A DNA stretch of 64,000 nt from Microcystis aeruginosa NIES-4325 (GTDB lineage Bacteria > Cyanobacteriota > Cyanobacteriia > Cyanobacteriales > Microcystaceae): assembly GCF_008974145.1 (NCBI RefSeq), contig NZ_BJKP01000001.1, positions 1 to 64,000 on the forward strand, in the 5' to 3' direction. Positions 48,733 through 57,361 of the stretch are shown one piece after another. Position numbers and translations under genes: made by a program. The first letter of the stretch is position 1; every line of letters starts with the position of its first letter. The notes under the pieces were generated by a model. That model searched no databases. It saw nothing but the letters and a program-made list of their open reading frames with translations, and was not told the origin of the DNA.

Positions 48733-49893
48733 TTATTTTTGCCCAAATAGTAAGTAATTTAAAACCCCACCTAAATATTCATACTGCTCGATCGAATTAT
48801 AGTAGTGAGCAGAAATTCTCAGAATTAATGATGCGTCTCCCCAGGTAATTATCGGCACTTCAATCTGATATTTTTCCCAGAGTTGTCTAGATAGATCTTC
48901 TGCTGTCCAAGAATAATTAGGAATTAGAATCGAGGACATCGATCCGATCATTGATTCTGGACAGGGATAATTGACCTGCAAGGTACGACAAAGCAAATTT
49001 CTGGCTTTTAAAGCCAAATTACGATTCCTCGCCATCAGACCCAGTAAACCATCAATAGAGAGAGAATTTAAAAACTCGATCGCTTTTGGCACTGATAAAT
49101 AAGCACTGGGATCATCGGTTCCCATCCAAGCAAATTCTAACTGAAAACGGGAGCGATCTTGTCGAGGAGAATTTGCGCCATGGCTAATAGTTAAAGGTCG
49201 AATTATTGCCTGTTTATCCCTGCGAACATAGAGAAAAGCAGCCCCCTTGGGACTACATAACCACTTATGACAATTAGCAGTATAATAGGTGGGATTAATT
49301 TCCCTGATATTAAGGGGTAAAAAACCTAAAGCATGAGCGCCATCGATAAGAGTATCAATAGCCCGATTATTTAATTCTTGCACAATTTCTGCGATTGGCC
49401 AAATTAAGGCCGTGGGACTGGTGACATGATCTAAAACTACTAATTTTGTCTGGGGAGAAACAGATGCTAAAATTGCCTGACTAATTTCTAAAGGAGACTG
49501 TACAGGAAAGGGAATTTTAGCGATAATTACCTTCAATCCCCATCTTTTAGCTATATGTTTAACTGCATTAGCACAAGCATTATAGGTCTGATCGGTGATC
49601 AAAATTTCCTCATTTTCCTGAAAAGTTAAAGAATTTAACACCGCATTCACTGCTGTGGTTGCATTGGGAACAAAGACTAAATCAGCGCTATTTACTCCCA
49701 CTAAATCCGCTAATTTTTGCCTAGCAATATCTAATAATCCTTCTAACTCTCTCCCCAAAAATGCTAAAGGTTGTCTTTCCATTCTTTCCCGTAATTGTTG
49801 CTGATAATCCAAGACTATTCTAGGGGTTGCACCATAGGAACCATGGTTGAGAAAATAAATATTATCGGGAATTAACCAAGAGTTTTTGGACAT
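48733..49893 (-). CDS. Class V aminotransferase-like PLP enzyme (isopenicillin N epimerase-like)
   Basis: A 386-residue fold type I PLP enzyme. The N-terminus IYFLNHGSYGATPR and VFVPNATTAVNAVL are typical of isopenicillin-N-epimerase-like members; the aspartate is in TLIDGAHALGFLPL, and the Schiff-base lysine is in YTANCHKWLCSPKGAAFLYVRR. Other members act as cysteine desulfurases or racemases on amino acids; the substrate is unresolved. It ends within a short convergent region after sigF. The ATG start MSKNSWLIPDNIYFLNHG is canonical. Confidence 0.87.
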   Translation of the reverse strand: MSKNSWLIPDNIYFLNHGSYGATPRIVLDYQQQLRERMERQPLAFLGRELEGLLDIARQKLADLVGVNSADLVFVPNATTAVNAVLNSLTFQENEEILITDQTYNACANAVKHIAKRWGLKVIIAKIPFPVQSPLEISQAILASVSPQTKLVVLDHVTSPTALIWPIAEIVQELNNRAIDTLIDGAHALGFLPLNIREINPTYYTANCHKWLCSPKGAAFLYVRRDKQAIIRPLTISHGANSPRQDRSRFQLEFAWMGTDDPSAYLSVPKAIEFLNSLSIDGLLGLMARNRNLALKARNLLCRTLQVNYPCPESMIGSMSSILIPNYSWTAEDLSRQLWEKYQIEVPIITWGDASLILRISAHYYNSIEQYEYLGGVLNYLLFGQK

Positions 49894-49999
49894 ATTGAAT
49901 TAATTTGATTTTATTCAGAACTAGAAAAAATAGCTGAAAAATTGCCTATTGTATTCAGCTTCTAACTAGCTAGTATATGACATAACAACCCATTTTAGA

Positions 50000-50164
50000 T
50001 TAATCTGCCATGGTTTGAAAACGATGGATAATTGCAGTTATAAAAGTTTCTCCATCTATGAAAGGATGATTTTCGGGAGATTGATATTTTCCCGTTTTCA
50101 CTTTCCGTTGGATTAGATGCTCTTGTTGTCGGGGAAGATGTAAGTAGGTAGCTATTATGACTAT
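50000..50164 (-). pseudogene. ParD-like antitoxin remnant
   Basis: A 54-codon open frame without an ATG at its head reads YLHLPRQQEHLIQRKVKTGKY then QSPENHPFIDGETFI and ends RFQTMAD. The first 25 residues resemble ParD/RHH antitoxins (LIQxKVxTGKYxSPxE), while the rest does not match the usual C-terminus and no toxin gene follows. It lies in the 510-bp gap 49894-50403, between the aminotransferase gene and the miniature element at 50182-50313. I infer a decayed toxin-antitoxin locus. Confidence 0.4.
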
Positions 50165-50181
50165 CTATTGAGAAAATCAGC

Positions 50182-50313
50182 GGCTCTCTTCTTCTTTGTG
50201 TGATCAGTTTGACTTATATAGGAACGCTCAATCTTTGTGTCCTTTGTGTCTTTGTGGTTCGTTCCAAGTACTGTATCTTAGAATACATTTTACCCAACAA
50301 ACCTAAGAGAGCC
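50182..50313. mobile_element. Miniature element with GGCTCTCTT ends, copy 2
   Basis: 132 bp bounded by GGCTCTCTT (50182-50190) and AAGAGAGCC (50305-50313), the same termini and interior as 39743-39891. The outer flanks both contain AATCA (50175-50179 and 50314-50318), a possible 5-bp target duplication. Confidence 0.75.
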
Positions 50314-50403
50314 AATCAAGTTGATCTTAATTTTAACCTAAATATCGACAAAAAAAGCTCTCCAGGAAAAAGGAGAGAGGAGAGAACGAGTTAGAAAAAA
50401 TTA

Positions 50404-51537
50404 TTAATGTAACCATCCTTTCAGACGACGCGCAACTTGAGGACGACGTAATTTTCGCATCGCTTTAGTTTGAATTTGACGTACCCGTTCGCGAGATAAA
50501 TTGAACATTCCCCCCACTTCCTCTAGGGTATAGGGTTGACTGTTAGCTAAACCATAACGGAGGGAGATAACATCTTTTTCCCGTTCCGTGAGAACATCAC
50601 TTAAAACTGCGAAAATTTCCTGACGCATCATCATCTCATTCATTTTATCTTCGGGAAGTTGTAGATCATCATCTTCCAACAGATCCACTAATTCCGTATC
50701 TTCTCCCTTACCCACACGATGATTTAAAGAGAGAGATTGACGACGCAATTGTAATAATTGCCGCAATTGTTCGGGAGTTATTTCTAACGCTTCTGCGAGT
50801 TCTCGTTCAGTGGGATTGCGCTGCAAATCTTGCTTGAGAATGCGCTGCGCTTTTTTGAGTTTATTGAGTTTTTCAACAATGTGAATCGGTAAACGAATTG
50901 TCCGCGCATCGTTAGCAATAGTGCGGGTGATTGCTTGTCGAATCCACCAATAAGCATAGGTAGAGAACTTATAACCTTTATTGGGATCGAATTTTTCGGC
51001 CGCACGGTTGAGTCCGATCGCACCTTCTTGAATTAAATCTAGGAAAGGAACTCCGCGATTTAAATAGCGTTTAGCGATAGAAACCACTAAGCGCAAATTA
51101 GAACGAATCATTTTCCGTTTAGCTGTTCGTCCGCGATAAAGACGGTTTTCCAGTTGACGTTCATTATCTAAGTCTAAAGCGATCGCCCATTCCGTTTTCG
51201 TCGGGGGACGATGTAAATTTTCTTGCAGTTTTTGGCGCACTTCTTCCGCTTCCATCAGAAACTTAACTGAGTGGGCTAATTCAATTTCTTCTTCCGCACT
51301 CAGCAGCGGATAACGGGCCATTTCTTTAAAAAATGCGCCAACAGTATCTTCATTGCTGCCTTTATCGTATCCTGTTCCACTAGCTGCAGCAGTGGTTTTT
51401 AGGGGTTCTGGTAAAGGTTCAGTCAGATCTTCGTCAGTTCTTTCCCCAAAATCCACGCTGTCCAATTCTAAAGGATTTGTCTCCAGGGCAATGATTTGAT
51501 TAAAATTATCATCGGCGGCTAGTTTAGAGATTTTCAT
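50404..51537 (-). CDS. Group 2 RNA polymerase sigma factor (SigC/SigE-like)
   Basis: A 377-residue RpoD-type sigma factor. Region 1.2/2: EDTVGAFFKEMARYPLLSAEEEIELA, LRLVVSIAKRYLNRGVPFLDLIQEGAIGLNRAAEKFDPNKGYKFSTYAYWWIRQAITR. Region 3: TIRLPIHIVEKLNKLKKAQ. Region 4: LTEREKDVISLRYGL...LSRERVRQIQTKAMRKLRRP. The short region 1.1, NRGVPFLDLIQEG in place of the primary sigma's NRGLSFQDLIQEG, and the tail RRPQVARRLKGWLH point to a non-essential group 2 factor (SigC or SigE class) rather than SigA; I do not assign one. A TATAAT on the minus strand (51575-51570) is a candidate -10. Confidence 0.85.
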   Translation of the reverse strand: MKISKLAADDNFNQIIALETNPLELDSVDFGERTDEDLTEPLPEPLKTTAAASGTGYDKGSNEDTVGAFFKEMARYPLLSAEEEIELAHSVKFLMEAEEVRQKLQENLHRPPTKTEWAIALDLDNERQLENRLYRGRTAKRKMIRSNLRLVVSIAKRYLNRGVPFLDLIQEGAIGLNRAAEKFDPNKGYKFSTYAYWWIRQAITRTIANDARTIRLPIHIVEKLNKLKKAQRILKQDLQRNPTERELAEALEITPEQLRQLLQLRRQSLSLNHRVGKGEDTELVDLLEDDDLQLPEDKMNEMMMRQEIFAVLSDVLTEREKDVISLRYGLANSQPYTLEEVGGMFNLSRERVRQIQTKAMRKLRRPQVARRLKGWLH

Positions 51538-51879
51538 AAGCAGTTATTAGTGGTTATGGATGGAGTGGGATTATAATAGCGGGGAAAAACTCAGTTTCTC
51601 CCAATGGGATGATTGTTACATTGAATTTTCGGGGAGCAGATTTTTTAAACGTTTTCTTAATTAATGGCGGCCATTTCTGGGATATAATTATGCGATTCTG
51701 TGTCGATGGTTACAAATCGCCGCACCAGATAATCAGATTTTCTGGTAAATGGGAGGAGCTTTCAGTGTTTCTACTCATACACTCTAACTAAGGTTTTTGG
51801 TATTTGACTAGGTAAAGATCACCCTTCTTAACAATCAAGATAGCAGTCAGCTTTTTATTACTATTCTTTGCTTTTCCTA

Positions 51880-51896
51880 TTGAGAACTATTCTCAA
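51880..51896. promoter_or_regulatory. Fur-box-like palindrome 1
   Basis: TTGAGAACTATTCTCAA is a 7-3-7 perfect inverted repeat matching the 7-1-7 Fur pattern TGAGAAT-N-ATTCTCA with one mismatch. It is in the 565-bp gap 51538-52102 between the group 2 sigma gene (divergent) and priA. The remainder of that gap shows no gene. Confidence 0.45.
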
Positions 51897-51935
51897 CTTT
51901 TGACTAACTATGGTGCGATTTAATAGCTAATAGTC

Positions 51936-51948
51936 AATGATTATCATT
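51936..51948. promoter_or_regulatory. Fur-box-like palindrome 2
   Basis: AATGATTATCATT is a perfect 6-1-6 inverted repeat resembling the GATAAT-type Fur/ferric-uptake half-site arrangement. It lies 40 bp from palindrome 1, which strengthens the idea of a two-site operator. Confidence 0.4.
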
Positions 51949-52102
51949 TGGGAAGACTGCCCTAGCTAAAAATCAAAATTTGTGGGCAAAAAAGCAATAT
52001 TTAAAGTATTTTTAGAGAAAATTAACTGGTTTTATGCCCCTCAAGCTTTAAACTATAATTTAAATACCCTATTCTCCCGATCACCCCATCTCCCCACTGA
52101 CT

Positions 52103-54661
52103 ATGCTCGATCGCTGTGCTACTCTAACTGTAGCGGAACCTCGCACACCTTACCAATTAACCACAACTGGGCAACCGTGGTTAGAAGTTTTGGTAATTCT
52201 CTCCTATGCTATAGATGGTCAAGATAAACAAAAATTATCATCTGATGATGTTCCCCTTGATTTAGCTGTAGAGGAGGCAGGAACCTTATCAGATGGGCAA
52301 CAAATACTCACCTATCGTGTTCCATCTAATTTATCCGTAGAACTCGGGGATATTTTAAACGTTCCCGTTCGTTCTGAATTGTTTCGGGGAATTGCGATTG
52401 GTTTTCTCGAACATTTACCTGCCGGATTGCGGGAAGATCAAATTCGTCCGGTGGAAGATGTAGTCGCTAAGGGCTTTTTTATCGACAATTATTGGCCAAT
52501 TATCAAAAAAGTGGCATATTACTATGCAACAGATATCGTTACGGCTATTTGTGCTGCGTTGCCTTCAAATTTACTGCGACCACCTCAACGTCGCATCAGA
52601 TTAAAACCAGAAGCGATTCCCCCCGGTGCGGAGGTTTTTTGTACTCCCCTCTCCCATCAGATTTTATCCCTGCTCAAGAATCAAAAAGAAGGCGATTATT
52701 CGGCGAAATACCTGCGAAAGGAGGTAAAAAGTGCCGATAAGGGTATCAAAGATTTAATTAAGCGCGGTTGGGTAGAAAGTTATCTAGAAGCACCCAAAAG
52801 TCCTAATATTAAGTTAAAAAAAGCCATTACCCTGCTGATAACTGACTTTCCTGCTGATTTAACCGAAAATCAGCGCAAAATTGTCGAAATCTTACGCCAC
52901 CAGGGAGGAGAAATGTGGCTGCCAGAATTGGTACAACTTGCGGGGACAAAGCATTTTAAACCGCTAATTGACAAGGGTTATGTGGTGATTCAAGATCGAG
53001 AATTTCTGCGCTTATCCTCGGCGATTATGAGCAGGGATCAACCAAAAACACTCACTTCTAGTCAAAAACAAGCCCTAGAAGCGATTCAAACCCTGAAAGG
53101 TGGTGAAAGCGCTCTCTTACATGGAGTGACGGGATCGGGTAAAACAGAAGTCTATCTACAGGCGATCGCACCCGTCCTAGCAGCGGGTAAATCTGCCTTG
53201 GTTTTAGTCCCCGAAATTGGATTAACACCGCAACTAACCGATCGCTTTGTGGCCCGTTTTGGCGATCGAGTCTATGTTTATCATAGCGCCCTCTCGGAAG
53301 GAGAAAGATACGATACCTGGCGACAGATGTTGACAGGAACCCCGCAAGTTATTATCGGGACGCGATCGGCAATTTTTGCCCCTTTACCCTATCTAGGCAT
53401 GATTATCCTCGATGAAGAACACGATAGCAGCTTTAAACAAAGTCAATTACTCCCCACCTATCACGCGCGTACCGTGGCTAAATGGCGCGCTCAATTAAAC
53501 CATTGTCCCGTAATTTTAGGTTCGGCCACGCCATCCCTAGAAACATGGCTAGAATCCCAAGCTAATCCCCGTCTTTACCTATCTTTGCCCGATCGCATTC
53601 AAAATCGCCCCTTACCGCGGGTGGAAATCGTCGATATGCGGCGGGAATTGCAACGAGGCAATCGTTCCCTGTTTAGTCAATCCCTGCGTTCATCTCTGGA
53701 AACCCTGCGCGACAAGGGAGAACAGGCAATTTTATTCGTCAGTCGTCGGGGACATAGTACCTTTGTATCTTGCCGAAGTTGCGGTTATGTGCTGGAGTGT
53801 CCCCACTGTGATGTTTCCCTATCCTACCACCACACCGAACCGGGAGCGCAAGAATTACTACGCTGTCACTACTGTAACTATGGTCGCATTCATCCGAAAC
53901 AATGTCCTGAATGCGGTTCTCCCTATCTGAAATTTTTCGGTACTGGCACTCAGCGCGTCACCCAAGAATTAACCAAAGAATTTACTGATTTGCGCTGCTT
54001 GCGTTTTGATAGTGATACCACCCGTAATAAAAATGCTCCCCGGGAACTATTAAAAAAATTTACTGATGGTGAGTTTGATGTTTTAGTGGGAACCCAAATG
54101 CTCACCAAAGGATTAGATATCGATCGAGTTACTTTAGTAGGAGTAATGGCAGCCGATGGCTTACTTTATCACTCCGATTATCGCGCCTCCGAACGCGCTT
54201 TTCAAACCCTCACCCAAGTAGCAGGGAGAGCAGGAAGGGGAGAAACAGAAGGAAAGGTAATTATCCAAACCTATACCCCCGAACATCCCGTGATTAGAGC
54301 AGTGCAAACCCACGATTATGAGGGTTTTGTCGAGACGGAATTAATGCAGAGAGAGAGCTTAAATTATCCTCCCTACGGCAGTTTAGTCTTAATTCGCTTT
54401 AGTGGTTTAGATGGGGAAGCAGTGCAGAAAAGTGCCGAAAATGTCGCAGAGGAATGTGTTAATAATTTCGGTTCAGATTGGGATATTTTAGGACCTGCAC
54501 CCGCAACAATTATGAGAGTTGCTAACCGTTATCGCTGGCAAATTCTGTTAAAATTATCGGGAGAAAAGGCTGATATCGGCCGTCTTTTTCTTCCCATGAA
54601 AAGCTTAGTTTTACCCAAGGTAAGTATGGCGATCGATGTGGATCCCTTAACTATAGAATAA
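52103..54661 (+). CDS. priA: Primosomal protein N' (replication restart helicase PriA)
   Basis: An 852-residue PriA. The N-terminal 3'-DNA-binding domain (about 20-120) is followed by a winged helix, then the helicase core: Walker A LLHGVTGSGKTEVYLQ, ALVLVPEIGLTPQ, IIGTRSAIFAPL, the box IILDEEHDSSFKQ, and motif V/VI FDVLVGTQMLTKGLDIDRVTLVGV, FQTLTQVAGRAGRG. Zinc-binding cysteines lie in CRSCGYVLECPHCD and LRCHYCNYGRIHPKQCPEC. It restarts stalled forks. The ATG at 52103 gives MLDRCATLTVAEPRT; a long upstream leader contains the Fur-like palindromes. Confidence 0.96.
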   Translation: MLDRCATLTVAEPRTPYQLTTTGQPWLEVLVILSYAIDGQDKQKLSSDDVPLDLAVEEAGTLSDGQQILTYRVPSNLSVELGDILNVPVRSELFRGIAIGFLEHLPAGLREDQIRPVEDVVAKGFFIDNYWPIIKKVAYYYATDIVTAICAALPSNLLRPPQRRIRLKPEAIPPGAEVFCTPLSHQILSLLKNQKEGDYSAKYLRKEVKSADKGIKDLIKRGWVESYLEAPKSPNIKLKKAITLLITDFPADLTENQRKIVEILRHQGGEMWLPELVQLAGTKHFKPLIDKGYVVIQDREFLRLSSAIMSRDQPKTLTSSQKQALEAIQTLKGGESALLHGVTGSGKTEVYLQAIAPVLAAGKSALVLVPEIGLTPQLTDRFVARFGDRVYVYHSALSEGERYDTWRQMLTGTPQVIIGTRSAIFAPLPYLGMIILDEEHDSSFKQSQLLPTYHARTVAKWRAQLNHCPVILGSATPSLETWLESQANPRLYLSLPDRIQNRPLPRVEIVDMRRELQRGNRSLFSQSLRSSLETLRDKGEQAILFVSRRGHSTFVSCRSCGYVLECPHCDVSLSYHHTEPGAQELLRCHYCNYGRIHPKQCPECGSPYLKFFGTGTQRVTQELTKEFTDLRCLRFDSDTTRNKNAPRELLKKFTDGEFDVLVGTQMLTKGLDIDRVTLVGVMAADGLLYHSDYRASERAFQTLTQVAGRAGRGETEGKVIIQTYTPEHPVIRAVQTHDYEGFVETELMQRESLNYPPYGSLVLIRFSGLDGEAVQKSAENVAEECVNNFGSDWDILGPAPATIMRVANRYRWQILLKLSGEKADIGRLFLPMKSLVLPKVSMAIDVDPLTIE

Positions 54662-54695
54662 TCAAGGGTAGTGATTTTATTGTAGTGGTGATAGC

Positions 54696-54867
54696 TCAAA
54701 CTTTTGCTAAAGCGAGCAAGAGTTGATCAATTAATTGTTTGGTATCGGGAGAGATAGTTTTATTAGTGGGATTGCTCACAAACTCGCCTCCACATTTTTG
54801 ACATAGAACCGTTCTTGATCCTATGGTGAGAACCACAACTAGGACAAGGAAATATATTTGAGTAAAC
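54696..54867 (-). pseudogene. IS1-family transposase fragment
   Basis: Reading the minus strand from about 54867, one frame gives IFPCPSCGSHHRIKNGS and, after a frame change, another gives CQKCGGEFVSNPTNKTISPD then TKQLIDQLLL and a stop at 54696. These are the zinc-binding N-terminus and following helix of IS1-type transposases (CPxCxS...CxxCGxxFVxNPT). The stretch between is shortened and frameshifted, and the catalytic DDE domain is missing. An ORF of 61 codons (54696-54881) covers only part. No terminal inverted repeats were found by eye. The rest of the 490-bp gap to 55151 has no supported gene. Confidence 0.75.
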
Positions 54868-55151
54868 CTTCCACGAGTCACAAAAAGATGTTTATCAGAA
54901 AAGTCATCATCAAGCTAGAGGTTTAAAGACTGATGTGAGCCAATTATTTTTATTAATAAATATTTTACACACTTTATACCAAATAAGCAACATGGCTCAC
55001 CAATACTACCAAATTATTACTGGGAGTTATTACCGAATCTTGCGGGATAATTCGCTCAACATAAAAAACGAAAACCACATTAAAGTTTTAAGCGAAGTAG
55101 TATATCATTTTCCATCTCGTTTCTTTTTGCTAAAATCTTAATTCTGATAAT

Positions 55152-57284
55152 TCAAGTAATACTATAATTATATTCTTTTGCTCCTTGTACTAAGGATAAA
55201 AGTTGTCCAGTTTGATCGGTTCCCGATACTCCTAAATCACTGTGACAGAGGATAACTCTTTCGCTTACCCTTGCTAATAAATCTTTTAAAATTCTCTGTA
55301 AACGGGTCTGATTTTCCTCTAATTCTGCTGCTGTTGTCCAGCGTTGATAGGGACTTTCTCGCCAAAAAATCGGCGCAGCAAAAAGAGTAGCAGCACCTCC
55401 TTGTTCCCAGAGTGGGGAGGAACAATCTAGCCAAAAATGCCAACGATGACTAGAACGAAAAGAACGATATTGAAAGATATTACCTAGGGTAACTGCCGGG
55501 GAAGATTTAATAAATTGTCGCACAGGATAGGGATTAGCGGTAATTGTACCACGGCGCAAAAGTTGGATAAACTGACTAATAGTTTCACTGGGACTTTGAA
55601 AAGAGGGTTCACTCTCACGCAAACGGCGATCAATCTCCCAAAAATGTTGGGCAGTTTCCATTAATTCTCGCAAAGCTGCCAAGTGATCGAAGGGCAAATT
55701 TTCCCCATCGTTTAATAATTGTTCGATCGCTTGATTTAAGACAAAAATCGGGGAAAGTTTGGCTTGCTGCTGCCGTTTTTTCATCCCTTCGATCCAGTGA
55801 CAAATTCTTTCGTAGGCAGTACAAGCTTTTTGTCCTAAGCGATCCCAACGGGGAAAAGTTTCGATCGCTAATAAACGAGGATTTTCCAAATCCACTTGAT
55901 AACAATGATCGGCAATTAATCCGGCGCGAACTGGATCGATATCGGGAATTAAATTATCTTCTTCATCCCAGCGATAACGGCTAAAAATCACCAGCATTTC
56001 CGCTATGGCCTCTTGGGGGGCTAAACGCCCCAAATTTGGGTAAATAAGGGCGAGAAGGGTCAATAATGCCCGAATCAGAGGACAACTGATCAGGGGTCGT
56101 TGTTCGTTGAGGGGTTGAACGGCTATCCCAGCACCAGTTAAAATTTCCATCAGGCTATAACGGGCGATTTCGTCTAAACCAGGAGCAATAACGGCGATTT
56201 CTTCGGCTTTTACTGCTCCTTGCTTGACTGATTGAATAATAGCTGTGGCTGTCTTCCGTAACAATTCGGCGCGAGAGGTGGTTTGCAGGGAGATAAATCG
56301 ATCGGGAAGATTGCCAAGATAGTTACCGTCGCTGACTAAGGAGAGAACCTTCTCGCTAAACTGAACTGCTAACCCGTCAGTGGTAGATAATGGCATAATT
56401 TGACAGCGTGCCGCTAATTTTTGTAGATAATCGGGATCGGCAGTTAATCCTAAGCGAATTTTTCCCTGGGGATTGTAGGTAAAAACGCTAAAACAATCAT
56501 GATCGAGAAAAAAACCGAGTAAATCCTTGGTAATAGCTGGATAATCGTCCACATCGTCCGCAAAAACTCCCCGGAAGCGTTTTAATAGTTGCTGTTGATA
56601 ACGACTATCAGGAAATAAATAGCGCCAATAGAGTTCGTAGATAATGCCATAACTTAATAAACCACGTTCTAGAGACCAATCACGCCATTTAACAATTAAT
56701 TCCCCGACTTTTTCTGGTATTTCCTGCTCATTAATCGCTAAAACTCGTTTTAAATCTGTTTCTGATAATCCGTCGGCTAATCTTTCGGGTATCTTTTCTG
56801 CAGGAACACCACTAGCGCCAGCTAATTGTAACAAATCGAGAACTTGACGCACGAAACGATATTCATTTATGCTGGTAAGCTGGAAGAATTCGGCGATTGC
56901 TGGTTGCCAGAGACGGGTGGCGAGTTCCTGCTCCGTTTCTGGGCGTAATCGGCGGGGAAATTGGGCTTTTAGCCCCAAAAACTCGAAAATTAACGGCCAA
57001 AACAGGATGACTTCATCGGTGAGAAAACCTAAAGGGGTTTTGCAGAGAATCGGATGGCTACCCTTAACAGCAATGGCTAATCGATCGGCTAATTCCCGTT
57101 TGTTATCATCGTTGGCAGCGAAAACTAAGATCGATCGGGGAAGGGGCGATGATTTCAGTTGATTGCGAGACAATGAATCCCTAGACTGAGGTTGAGAAAC
57201 AACCCAGCGCCGAAATTCCCCGACTAAAGCGGTGGTTTTTCCCGATCGCGTGCCACCTTCGATCCAAATTGGTATGATTGACAT
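55152..57284 (-). CDS. SF1-like ATPase with UvrD/RecB-type layout, function unknown
   Basis: A 710-residue protein. Walker A-like IEGGTRSGKTTALV (residues 8-21) is followed by ILVFAANDDNKREL (motif Ia-like), and FRGVFADDVDDYPAIT (about 238-251) resembles motif II with Asp-Asp in place of the usual Asp-Glu. Further, GLLSYGIIYELYWRYLF is like the AddB/RecB family, and VILCHSDLGVSGTDQTGQLLSLV ends the protein. Motifs IV-VI are weak, and the PD-DExK nuclease box is not seen. It is likely a degenerate recombination ATPase or a cyanobacterial specific SF1 family. It is flanked by an IS1 fragment and divergent from pxcA. Confidence 0.65.
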   Translation of the reverse strand: MSIIPIWIEGGTRSGKTTALVGEFRRWVVSQPQSRDSLSRNQLKSSPLPRSILVFAANDDNKRELADRLAIAVKGSHPILCKTPLGFLTDEVILFWPLIFEFLGLKAQFPRRLRPETEQELATRLWQPAIAEFFQLTSINEYRFVRQVLDLLQLAGASGVPAEKIPERLADGLSETDLKRVLAINEQEIPEKVGELIVKWRDWSLERGLLSYGIIYELYWRYLFPDSRYQQQLLKRFRGVFADDVDDYPAITKDLLGFFLDHDCFSVFTYNPQGKIRLGLTADPDYLQKLAARCQIMPLSTTDGLAVQFSEKVLSLVSDGNYLGNLPDRFISLQTTSRAELLRKTATAIIQSVKQGAVKAEEIAVIAPGLDEIARYSLMEILTGAGIAVQPLNEQRPLISCPLIRALLTLLALIYPNLGRLAPQEAIAEMLVIFSRYRWDEEDNLIPDIDPVRAGLIADHCYQVDLENPRLLAIETFPRWDRLGQKACTAYERICHWIEGMKKRQQQAKLSPIFVLNQAIEQLLNDGENLPFDHLAALRELMETAQHFWEIDRRLRESEPSFQSPSETISQFIQLLRRGTITANPYPVRQFIKSSPAVTLGNIFQYRSFRSSHRWHFWLDCSSPLWEQGGAATLFAAPIFWRESPYQRWTTAAELEENQTRLQRILKDLLARVSERVILCHSDLGVSGTDQTGQLLSLVQGAKEYNYSIT

Positions 57285-57361
57285 CGTTTTTTCTCGATTG
57301 TATTTGTTAAGATGACTGATCGGTACTCTAGCTTTTTTCCTTGTGGAAGTAATTGTTTCCT

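Noticed and set aside
48660-48848. 62-residue plus-strand frame after sigF
   Set aside because: It overlaps the 3' end of the aminotransferase gene on the other strand and has no recognisable features.
51609-51791. 60-residue frame in the Fur-like gap
   Set aside because: No ribosome site and an implausible sequence; more likely a chance frame.
54935-55141. 68-residue frame after the IS1 fragment
   Set aside because: AT-rich, low-complexity composition without a ribosome site; looks like non-coding DNA.
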